Source of the DNA: JAISFI01 sp031552335
Lineage (GTDB): Bacteria; Bacteroidota; Bacteroidia; Bacteroidales; Azobacteroidaceae
DNA: 21,996 nt
Assembly: GCA_031552335.1 (NCBI GenBank)
Contig: JAVBMQ010000190.1
Span: forward strand, 1 to 21,996
Direction: 5' to 3'
The first letter of the stretch is position 1; each line of letters begins with the position of its first letter. The notes under the pieces are model-generated. The model was not told the DNA's origin, did not search any database, and saw only the letters and a program-made list of their open reading frames with translations. Both the position numbers and the translations under genes were made by a program. Below, piece by piece: positions 1 to 8,280 of the stretch.

Positions 1-3000
1 TATATCCGGTACCATATAATGCTCTCGGGATTTCCCTCAAATCGCCATCCATTCTCCAACGATAATTGACTGCAACAGATTGGTTGTTATCAGTACGCAT
101 GTCTTCCGCTCTCATACGGGCCTCATTCAGGATTTTATTCCCATAACGGAAAGTAAAGAAAGCATTCATTGAAAAGTTTTTATAACGGATGGTAGTTCCG
201 AAACCACCATTGACTTTCGGGTTACTGTCTCCTAAATAAACAATATCCAATTCATCAATGGTACCATCATGATTGATGTCTTCATATATGGCATCACCAC
301 CCCGGAAGCGGTTATCTCCCTCCAGGATTCCATAGGCAAAATACATAGGAACAGCATTTCCATTACTATCCAGAATCACTTCTCCGTTAGCATTTCTTGC
401 ATAAGGACTTGTACCTCCCTGATTCGGATCATATTTATCCCACTGATAAACACCCTTATAACGGAAACCGTAGATAGATCCCAAAGCATTCCCTTCCTGT
501 ATACGTGACAAATACTGATAGTTCGGCGAATCATAATTAAAATCTTTATTATACTCCCTTAAGAAAGAAGGATTCATCGAAACAATTTTATTCACATAAT
601 TTGACAGGTTGAAATTTACGTCAAAAGTCCAATTGTTTACTTTCAATAGTTTATTGGTTGACAAATTAAATTCCCATCCGGTATTGTCTATATTTCCGGC
701 ATTGATGTAAGACATGGTACCAAAACCGGTAGAACTTGGAATATGGTAATCTTTCAACAGCAAATCTTCGGTTCTTTTGCGGTAAACATTAAAGTCCATA
801 CTACATCTGTAATCAAACAAACTTAAATCAAGTCCGACATTTATTGAAGACGATTGTTCCCATTTCAGATTAGACAATTGAATGGAAGATTGTTTGATTG
901 TCGGCAAATCAATATATCCGGAACCATAAGAATTGTAACGACTGAAATACAAGTAGTTTTTATCAGGACTATTACCAGTAACTCCATATCCGGCCCTTAT
1001 ACCCAATTCACTTAACCAGGATTCCATAGGCTTCATAAAACTTTCGTCAGAAATAATCCATTTTCCCGAAATAGCAGGAAAATTACCCCAACGATTAGAT
1101 TGACCAAAACGAGAGTCTCCATCACGACGAATAGATGCATCCAGAATATACCTGTTCAGGAAAGAGTAATGCACCCGGCCCAAAAGGGCCATCGTTCTCC
1201 ATTGCTCAGACTCCGTTTTTGATTCCGCATCCTCACTTGGAGTATTCGGATCAGTAATTCCCGAGCCCGGTAATCCATAATGTTTGAATCCCTGGTTCCG
1301 GGAGTTAACCGTGGATAACTGCCAGGATCCATACAACGATAAACTGTGATTTTTCCCAAGATTCGGCGCCCAGAGCATATTTTGATCGGAGTAAACAGAT
1401 AATGCTTCCGATTCCCTGCCATATGCCTGATTTGTACGAACATCCGCCCATATAAAATCAGAAACTTGCTCTTTGGGTAAAAATCTCAAAATATCCTGGT
1501 TATCCACATCCAAAGTCAGATAACCATTGTAGCGAAGCATAGAAACATTCGGATCCAGAATATCATATCTTAAACTAAGTTTCGGAGTTATTTTAATTTG
1601 GTTTTCGTCGTTACTTGCCAGATTAGCCAGTGCTACAGGATTCAATAAACTCCCTTGAGAAGGATCCAGGTTAGAGTTTCTGGATATTACATAAAAAGGC
1701 CCTTGGCTTCTCTCATTTGCATCTTCTTCATAAATAGACACGTTCGGCATTTTTCTGTAAGCCAGACTCAACAGGTTTTCCGTATTATAATCATCACTGT
1801 TATCATATGCAAGATTCTTATTATTATCAGTTCTTGTAAGCGCCAGTTCGGAAGTAAAACGGATACGGTCAGACACTTGATATTCCAGGTTCATACGACT
1901 TGAAAAACGGTTCAATTCCTGTTGGATTACAGTACCTGTCTGATCATAAAAACCAAAAGAAACACGGAAAGTAGCCTTGTCACCCCCTCCTGATATATTT
2001 AAATTATGATCGTGAGTGAAACCATATTGGGTGATTGCATCGACCCAATCCGTATTGTTATTAAACTGGTGATATTCGGAGAAAGTCGGATCATAACTGA
2101 ACTCAGGTTTACTGGCTCCGTCAGTATTTCCCGCATTGAAATAAGCCTGTTTAATCATCATGGTATAATCATCTCCATTCAACATTTTAAGTCCGGCAGG
2201 CTGTTTGTTTCCGGAAAAACGATAACTATATTGCACGCGGGTTGGTCCTTTAGCCCCTTTTTTCGTTTTGATCAGGATTACTCCATTGGCAGCCTTGGAA
2301 CCCCAGATAGCAGCAGCTGCACCATCTTTTAAGACGGTAATTTCTTCTATATCATCAGGATTAATGCACAACAAATTCGCAAACTGTTCTTCTGTAGCTG
2401 ACGCAAAATCAAAATTGCTCAGGTTATTTTCAAAAGGAACATCATTCAATACAATCAACGGTTCTGCTTTTGAATTGATAGAAGAAGTACCACGGATACG
2501 AAGAGTAGAACCCGCTCCCAGGTTACCCGAGTTCCCCATAATATCCAAACCGGCAATCCTACCCTGGAGGGCATCATCAATGGATGAAACCGACAATCCC
2601 TGAAACTCTTTTGTATTGATTTTTTGTACAGCTCCGGAAATTTCTCTCTGAGGAATGGCAAATGTACCGTCGGAGTGCATAGCTTTCGCAGTTATCACAA
2701 CTTCTGCCAGTTGTGTATTATCTGTCATTTTTATGCTGAATTTCCTTTTATCTCCAATAGGTACCTGAACCTGATTATAACCCACATAGACAAATTTCAG
2801 GAAGTTGGCAGTACTTTTAACCTGGAGGGAAAATTCTCCGTTAAAGTCAGTCGCTGCCGCTGAAATGTATTTATTAGACTTATCCACCTCAAGCACTTGT
2901 ACACCTATTAATTCCCCTTCAGTTTCGGAATAAACATTTCCTGTAACAATCTCTTGTCCGATCATCCATGCCGGCAAACACGCAAATGCTATTAGCAGCT

Positions 3001-3019
3001 TATATTTTAATTTATTCAT
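1..3019 (-). CDS. SusC/RagA-family TonB-linked outer-membrane receptor (3' end beyond the window)
   Basis: This is a TonB-dependent outer-membrane channel that normally pairs with a SusD lipoprotein to import oligosaccharides. The frame reads without a stop from the ATG at 3019 to the left edge, giving 1006 codons, so the C-terminal part of the barrel is missing from the window. A signal peptide (about 1-22, ending IGQ) is followed by a carboxypeptidase-regulatory-like domain (about 24-100). A TonB-box-like LAEVVITA lies at about 104-111. The plug domain (about 125-255) has the SusC hallmarks LRIRGTSS near 173-180 and VLKDGAAAAIWGSKAANG near 229-246. The remainder is beta-barrel. The start lies 18 bases after the stop of the fasciclin lipoprotein gene, so the two are probably cotranscribed. 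The family call is secure. The substrate is unknown, and neighbouring enzymes suggest a mannose- and galactose-containing glycan. A susD homologue is expected just beyond the left edge. Confidence 0.95.
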   Translation of the reverse strand, partial: MNKLKYKLLIAFACLPAWMIGQEIVTGNVYSETEGELIGVQVLEVDKSNKYISAAATDFNGEFSLQVKSTANFLKFVYVGYNQVQVPIGDKRKFSIKMTDNTQLAEVVITAKAMHSDGTFAIPQREISGAVQKINTKEFQGLSVSSIDDALQGRIAGLDIMGNSGNLGAGSTLRIRGTSSINSKAEPLIVLNDVPFENNLSNFDFASATEEQFANLLCINPDDIEEITVLKDGAAAAIWGSKAANGVILIKTKKGAKGPTRVQYSYRFSGNKQPAGLKMLNGDDYTMMIKQAYFNAGNTDGASKPEFSYDPTFSEYHQFNNNTDWVDAITQYGFTHDHNLNISGGGDKATFRVSFGFYDQTGTVIQQELNRFSSRMNLEYQVSDRIRFTSELALTRTDNNKNLAYDNSDDYNTENLLSLAYRKMPNVSIYEEDANERSQGPFYVISRNSNLDPSQGSLLNPVALANLASNDENQIKITPKLSLRYDILDPNVSMLRYNGYLTLDVDNQDILRFLPKEQVSDFIWADVRTNQAYGRESEALSVYSDQNMLWAPNLGKNHSLSLYGSWQLSTVNSRNQGFKHYGLPGSGITDPNTPSEDAESKTESEQWRTMALLGRVHYSFLNRYILDASIRRDGDSRFGQSNRWGNFPAISGKWIISDESFMKPMESWLSELGIRAGYGVTGNSPDKNYLYFSRYNSYGSGYIDLPTIKQSSIQLSNLKWEQSSSINVGLDLSLFDYRCSMDFNVYRKRTEDLLLKDYHIPSSTGFGTMSYINAGNIDNTGWEFNLSTNKLLKVNNWTFDVNFNLSNYVNKIVSMNPSFLREYNKDFNYDSPNYQYLSRIQEGNALGSIYGFRYKGVYQWDKYDPNQGGTSPYARNANGEVILDSNGNAVPMYFAYGILEGDNRFRGGDAIYEDINHDGTIDELDIVYLGDSNPKVNGGFGTTIRYKNFSMNAFFTFRYGNKILNEARMRAEDMRTDNNQSVAVNYRWRMDGDLREIPRALYGTGY

Positions 3020-3037
3020 AACGAAATCTTTTTAGGG

Positions 3038-5743
3038 TTATTCAATCTTTAACGCTTTATCTATCAAGTGGATAACAGAACGAGAAGAAGATACAATATT
3101 ATTTGCACTTAGATAGTCAGAATTATCGACAATATAATCACGTCCCATCAGGTTGAATAAATTAGTATCACTTGTTATTACATTTGCTTGTATGGAACCA
3201 GGTATGTCTTTTCCGTATGCATCTTTGATCACATTTCTAACTACCAGATTTGAACCGGAACTACTCAAACTTAATTTATGAAATTTTCCATCCGGATCAG
3301 GCGCTGCCGTATCATAAACTTTATTGGAAAATGATATACCATTAATATACACAGAGTTGTCCATGAAGTGATTTTTCAGAAAGTTCAACAAATAAAGCGT
3401 TTGAACTTTTTTAATGTCATAATTCTCTTCATTGGCTATCTCATCCCAGGTATACAAGTTGGGATCTTCGGCAAAAGCTTGATTCAAAGCAGCCTCTGTA
3501 GGAATAAAAACAGAGTAACGAAAATTATTAAAAGAATTAACTACCATACCCATTCCTGAAGCCGATGACATTCTTTTCAAACTGAATACAGGAACAATAT
3601 CCTGATCATTCTGGAAATAAGTAAATACCCTGTCATCTCCTTTCAACAGATCAAAGAAAGCTTTATACTCAGGATGATCTCCCATAATCATATACACCGA
3701 TTTAACAGGATCCTGTATGACCTTGTCGATAAAATAAGTACGACCATTATCCGAATCATACCGGCCTGAAATGGAAGCATCCTTAACAATAGAAGCAGGC
3801 GCTGCATTTTGTTCTATATCTCCACCTCCGGTCATTTTTACATTATCATCAACTCCTGTGATTTTCAAAGTACTGTTTCCTTTTGTCAGTTCATAAGGAG
3901 TTTTTCCATCATCTACATATCCTGACATTGCTTGTCCGGTCATTTCTCCAACAACGATATGCATATCGATAATATCACGTAATCTATTGTGTATCAGATA
4001 TTGTTCGCTTTTTGAATAGTTCTCATCAGATATTTGCCCATTAGCTTCCAGTTTATCATCATCCCCAAGAGTTTTAATGAAAGTTCCCTTTTCTCCGGAT
4101 GCAGTTGCTTGATACAAATCAGCATAAACCAAGTTTCTTTCCGGCACATAATAAAATGACCAGATTTGACGGTATGCAACCCCTTTTGCCCAGGAAACAG
4201 GATCCCTGTAATTCTGAAATGCATCATCGACAGGAATGATCAGGTTGTACATATTTTCCATAGAACGGAGATACAATTTGAATTTCATGCGTTGATCCTG
4301 AATACCCCAGTTCATGACTTTAGTGTAATCACTAGTCAAAACAGATCCGTAAACACACTGGTAATCAACCGGAGGATATACTGACTTACTCACATAAACA
4401 ATTCCATTATTTGCCTGATATGATTTAACAATATCATCTTTAGTTACATTCATGTAAAAGCTGCTTTCATCATTCATCTGGCTCCATGTATGAGGTAATG
4501 CAGTCAGGAATGACTTTTTTTGGTGATTTTTCAAAAATAACACCAGTATTGAAGTCGGAATATTATCCCATGTTCCATATGCATCTTTCAGGTAACGCCC
4601 TTTACTTGAATTCAGGTAATCATTCATTGCCTGGTCGGTAGGAACAAACATTACTCCCATATCCTGTTCCAAACTTCCTGAAGTATAAGCGTTATCTGTA
4701 GGGTCATAATACAACAAACCATAGCTTGTCAAGGTATTCCCCTTATCATCTGAAGAAAAGTTTAGCTCATTGAAATAACGTTTTACGAATATAGAATCCA
4801 TGATTAATGGCCGGTCTGAAGATGATCCGTTATAATAGTTATAAACCATGTTTGATACCGTTTGGCCATTTATAGTAACACTGGTTCCCGGAACCGGCAT
4901 ACAAAATTTATCCAACAACTTATTAAACAAAGCCGTCTGACCGTTATCCCGGATAACCTGAGCCATATTTTTAGCAGGAATCAACAAATCATCCAATACA
5001 TGAATATATCCGTTTTGGCAGATAATATCTCTTTCTATTACTTTTATACCATTGATATAAATATCGCCTTTCCCGTTATTGCTTTGAAAGTTATATTGCA
5101 TTCCATTATAAATAATAGAAAAATCTTCGGAAGTAATTCCTCTGGTATTCATATTTGGTAGTGTGAAATGCACCACTGGAGCAACTTTTTCATTATCAAC
5201 CAAATACAATCCTTTTCCTGAAAAACGTTCCCAATACGAATTCGCAAACAAAACCTCATCATTTATAAAAGAGAGACTATCAAGGAAAGAACTTGATGGA
5301 TTTCTACGCAAAGCCAGTCCCTCACCTACAGAGCCACCACCATAAGTATTTGGCAACATCTGTGATGTAAAAGACATGTTTACCATACTTGCATTCATGA
5401 TGCAGCGTTTTTGGGCAGGCGTAAGCTCTTCATATGATTTAACACCATAAAGGTTAGTACCGTCAAAAAAGCGTTGGAATACATCATCTTTTACGGGAAA
5501 CAAAGTCTTGCTTCCTGTTTTTGACAACACTTCCGCATAGTTGAGATCATTGATCAATCTCACAAAATACGTAAAATTTCCGTCTTTCTCCATGTAATCA
5601 TAGATGCTACTGCCGAGGAAATCAGGGCGATCTCCATCGTCGAAAATGTAATCATCTTTACAGGATACGAACACCATGCTGAATATCGCTACTGAAAATA
5701 GAAACGATATAACAAGGATTTTTCGATAAAAATTGGTTTGCAT
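3038..5743 (-). CDS. Large lipoprotein with four fasciclin (FAS1)-like units
   Basis: The predicted product is an outer-membrane lipoprotein of 901 residues. The signal sequence ends in a lipobox-like FVSC with Cys28 as the lipidation site, and the acidic residues after it suit export to the surface in Bacteroidetes. I see four consecutive FAS1-like units at about 45-257, 258-460, 462-678 and 679-900. The signs are repeated 'LF.P.D.AF'-type strands (LFPVKDDVFQ near 81, VMFVPTDQAMN near 364, NLIIPVDDAFQ near 500, SVFIPTEAALN near 744) and unit ends such as GYIHVLDDLLIP near 245 and TYFIDKVI near 669. FAS1 domains are known as adhesion or ligand-binding modules. FAS1 lipoproteins occur beside SusC/SusD pairs in many Bacteroidetes loci, but their role there is poorly defined. 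The gene sits 25 bases after the GH95 gene and 18 before susC, so it probably belongs to that transcript. A glycan-binding or receptor-accessory role is inference. Confidence 0.85.
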   Translation of the reverse strand: MQTNFYRKILVISFLFSVAIFSMVFVSCKDDYIFDDGDRPDFLGSSIYDYMEKDGNFTYFVRLINDLNYAEVLSKTGSKTLFPVKDDVFQRFFDGTNLYGVKSYEELTPAQKRCIMNASMVNMSFTSQMLPNTYGGGSVGEGLALRRNPSSSFLDSLSFINDEVLFANSYWERFSGKGLYLVDNEKVAPVVHFTLPNMNTRGITSEDFSIIYNGMQYNFQSNNGKGDIYINGIKVIERDIICQNGYIHVLDDLLIPAKNMAQVIRDNGQTALFNKLLDKFCMPVPGTSVTINGQTVSNMVYNYYNGSSSDRPLIMDSIFVKRYFNELNFSSDDKGNTLTSYGLLYYDPTDNAYTSGSLEQDMGVMFVPTDQAMNDYLNSSKGRYLKDAYGTWDNIPTSILVLFLKNHQKKSFLTALPHTWSQMNDESSFYMNVTKDDIVKSYQANNGIVYVSKSVYPPVDYQCVYGSVLTSDYTKVMNWGIQDQRMKFKLYLRSMENMYNLIIPVDDAFQNYRDPVSWAKGVAYRQIWSFYYVPERNLVYADLYQATASGEKGTFIKTLGDDDKLEANGQISDENYSKSEQYLIHNRLRDIIDMHIVVGEMTGQAMSGYVDDGKTPYELTKGNSTLKITGVDDNVKMTGGGDIEQNAAPASIVKDASISGRYDSDNGRTYFIDKVIQDPVKSVYMIMGDHPEYKAFFDLLKGDDRVFTYFQNDQDIVPVFSLKRMSSASGMGMVVNSFNNFRYSVFIPTEAALNQAFAEDPNLYTWDEIANEENYDIKKVQTLYLLNFLKNHFMDNSVYINGISFSNKVYDTAAPDPDGKFHKLSLSSSGSNLVVRNVIKDAYGKDIPGSIQANVITSDTNLFNLMGRDYIVDNSDYLSANNIVSSSRSVIHLIDKALKIE

Positions 5744-5768
5744 TGTAAAAATATTAGATAGATTAATA

Positions 5769-8177
5769 TTATAAAGCTATGATTTCTAAGTAGTCTCCTT
5801 TTTTCATATCAACTGTCACCAATCCATTATTATCTTTTACAGGTTGGTATGTAGCTCCGTTCAATTGAAAGTTTACCTTTGCATCCTTCAATTTGAAAGT
5901 AAAAGTATTGTTGAAGGTTGACGTTATTTTAGCTTTTTTCATGACATTGTCTTTCCATTCCAAATCGGCTTCAGCTCCTCCTTTCACACATAAACCTTTG
6001 AAGAAACCGGTTTTCCACTGGGTTGGCAAAGCCGGCAAAAATTCGATATAACCATTATGGCTTTGTATCAGCATTTCAGCCATAGCAGCCGGAGCAGCCT
6101 CATTTCCATCAAAAATAAAAATATCTTCTTCCGCCATGGCAATACCGGCAAGTGAAATAGTGAATAAATTTTCACGCATCAATTTATTCATCAAAATATT
6201 CAGGCTGCTGTAAGCTTTCTCTGGTTGTTTCAAACGAGCATAAAACGCAACCATCATGGCTCGACAAAATTCAACATCTTCCCAATTTTCCGATTTCAAC
6301 TTATTGTCAATTACTAATTCGGCTGCTTTGGCCAATTCCGGTGTTTTTTCAGGAGAAACCTGATTATACGGATATAAGGAAAGAATGTGCATGGCATGAC
6401 GGTGATTCGGATGTGCATTCTGATAATCTTCAAACCATTCCTGAATTTCACCATTCCGGCCAATTTTCAATGGTGGCAATTTCTGAATGTCACGTTCCAA
6501 CGATTGGCGGAATTCACTATCTATCTCTAATATTTTTGCGGATTCAATACAAGAGGAATATAATTCGTAAATCAAAATACGATCTCCGGTCGGCATCATG
6601 GAAAGGGCCAAATCTCTTCCTTCAAATAAAAACGAATTTTCGGGAGAGTTACCCGGACCAGTCATTAAATAGCCATTATTCGGATTTTCAACCATATAAT
6701 CCTGTATAAAAATCGCTGCTTTTTTCAAAATCGGATACGCTTGATTTTTCAGGAAATCGACATCTTTTGTAAAAAGATAATGCTCCCATAAATGTGTTGA
6801 CATCCAAACGCCGGCAGTAGGAAATAATCCCCAGGTTACTCCCTGTCCGGGAGCGGTATAGCCCCAAACATTCGCCACTGTATGCGCAGTCCAGCCTGGA
6901 CTGCCGTAAACCTTCATTGCGGTTTTTTCTCCATGTACAGATAAATCTTTTATATACTCGAATAACGGGATATTACATTCATGCAAATTGGTCACATTGG
7001 CAGCCCAATAATTTTGTTCAGTATTGATATCCAAATGATAATCACAAGTCCATGGCATATTACATGCAAGATTATCATTCCAGACTCCCTGTAAGTTAGC
7101 CGGTAATGGAGAATTTTCACGTGAAGAAGAAATTAACAGATAACGTCCGTATTGAAAAAATAAGGCTTCCAATCCGGGGTCAAAGTTTCCTTCCCGAAGT
7201 TTTTTCCAGCGGACATCAGTAGGCAGCTGATCAGCATCACTTTTTCCTAAAAATAATTCAACACGGTCAAACAATTTTCTGTAATCCTGTACATGTGCTT
7301 GTTTTACATCTTCATATTTTTTGGAAAAAACATTGGAAATAGTCAGAGAGCATTGTTTCTGATAATCAGGATTCTTATAATCAGTCCTGATATCAATTGC
7401 AATAATCGCTTCGTCTGCATTTTTTACGGATAGCACATTATTTTCCGGTAAGATTCCGCCATTATTCGTGCTCACACTTATTTTCCCGATATAATGTACA
7501 CCTCCAGGACCTTGTTTGGGGAACAACGCCTGACCTGAAAAAGTGATTTCTTTTCCCGAAATAGTAATTTCAGATTCTCTCAATAAGTCTAAATGCATAT
7601 CAAAGTTCAAGGCCTTTTTAGAATCTGAAGACAGTTTTATCAAAAGTACATCGTCCGGGTTGGAACAAATGTATTCCCGCTTGTAGTTAATATTATCAAT
7701 TTTGTATGTAACTGTTGTGAGTGAATTTTGAATATCAAGTTCCCTTCGGTAATTGGAAATTTTTGAAGTATCGCATTTAAAATCTATTTTCAAATTTCCG
7801 ACAGGAAGATGTGTGCCGAATGAATGAGGTTTTCCGGATAAATATTTAGCAGCTAATTCGTTTCCTTCAATAATTTTTCCTTCAAAGAATAATTTACGCA
7901 TTTCGGCCAGTTTCTGTTTACCGCAGGAATCTTCCTGATTTTCATCATATTGTCCCGACCACATAGTTATTTCGTTCAGGGCAATTGTTTCTGTTTCAAT
8001 TCCTCCATAAATCATAGCGCCCAAACGACCATTTCCTGCCGGAGTAGCCTTCATCCATTCATCAGCCGGTTGTTTATACCACAACTTTAAGCCTTGTTGT
8101 TCTTTTTTTCCTGCACAAGATGTTAAAGCAAACAAAAAGGCTAACAACAATAATCCAAGTGTATTTTTGCAATTCAT
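5769..8177 (-). CDS. GH95 family alpha-L-fucosidase (or alpha-L-galactosidase), lipoprotein
   Basis: This 802-residue protein covers the whole length of family GH95, whose members are inverting enzymes that remove alpha-1,2-linked L-fucose or, in some cases, alpha-L-galactose. The N-terminal signal ends in LTSC, making Cys21 a likely lipidation site. The family's opening block is clear (LWYKQPADEW near 32, AGNGRLGAMIYGGIE near 47-61, ALNEITMWSG near 66-75). The (alpha/alpha)6 barrel carries the active-site regions: HLDIN at 381-385, SPEN with Glu513, and FDGNEAA with Asp690. By my alignment to Bifidobacterium bifidum AfcA, Glu513 matches the general acid Glu566 and Asp690 matches Asp766. His381 occupies the place associated with fucose preference. 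The first of the two Asn residues that help activate water (Asn421 in AfcA) appears as Asp383, while Asn385 is kept. The gene precedes the FAS1 lipoprotein gene by 25 bases. The family call is firm; the exact sugar and linkage are not. Confidence 0.92.
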   Translation of the reverse strand: MNCKNTLGLLLLAFLFALTSCAGKKEQQGLKLWYKQPADEWMKATPAGNGRLGAMIYGGIETETIALNEITMWSGQYDENQEDSCGKQKLAEMRKLFFEGKIIEGNELAAKYLSGKPHSFGTHLPVGNLKIDFKCDTSKISNYRRELDIQNSLTTVTYKIDNINYKREYICSNPDDVLLIKLSSDSKKALNFDMHLDLLRESEITISGKEITFSGQALFPKQGPGGVHYIGKISVSTNNGGILPENNVLSVKNADEAIIAIDIRTDYKNPDYQKQCSLTISNVFSKKYEDVKQAHVQDYRKLFDRVELFLGKSDADQLPTDVRWKKLREGNFDPGLEALFFQYGRYLLISSSRENSPLPANLQGVWNDNLACNMPWTCDYHLDINTEQNYWAANVTNLHECNIPLFEYIKDLSVHGEKTAMKVYGSPGWTAHTVANVWGYTAPGQGVTWGLFPTAGVWMSTHLWEHYLFTKDVDFLKNQAYPILKKAAIFIQDYMVENPNNGYLMTGPGNSPENSFLFEGRDLALSMMPTGDRILIYELYSSCIESAKILEIDSEFRQSLERDIQKLPPLKIGRNGEIQEWFEDYQNAHPNHRHAMHILSLYPYNQVSPEKTPELAKAAELVIDNKLKSENWEDVEFCRAMMVAFYARLKQPEKAYSSLNILMNKLMRENLFTISLAGIAMAEEDIFIFDGNEAAPAAMAEMLIQSHNGYIEFLPALPTQWKTGFFKGLCVKGGAEADLEWKDNVMKKAKITSTFNNTFTFKLKDAKVNFQLNGATYQPVKDNNGLVTVDMKKGDYLEIIAL

Positions 8178-8203
8178 AATTGAATATAACTTTATTGAAT
8201 TAC

Positions 8204-8268
8204 GAATTAAAAATTAAGAATTTGACTTCTCAAAAACTAAAAAAATCTCAACTCTTAATTTTTAATTC
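8204..8268. repeat. AT-rich inverted repeat between the beta-mannosidase and GH95 genes
   Basis: The arms at 8204-8218 and 8254-8268 are perfect reverse complements over 15 bases (first arm GAATTAAAAATTAAG). One more A-T pair at 8219/8253 makes 16, enclosing 33 bases. It lies in the 103-base gap between the stop of the GH2 gene and the start of the GH95 gene. Related AAGAAT/ATTCTT motifs continue to 8280. As RNA it could form a long but weak AU hairpin. It might be an attenuator, an mRNA processing site, or a copy of the AT-rich intergenic repeats common in Bacteroidetes genomes. The sequence alone does not separate these. Confidence 0.7.
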
Positions 8269-8280
8269 TTCATTCTTCAT

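Noticed and set aside
269..2863. Short plus-strand open frames across the susC region
   Set aside because: They are antisense to a long coding frame, have no recognisable protein features and no promoter or spacing that supports expression.
1..3019. Apparent lack of a long closed reading frame, as if susC were broken
   Set aside because: The minus-strand frame from 3019 is open through the left edge with all plug-domain hallmarks intact. It simply has no stop inside the window, so there is no sign of a pseudogene.
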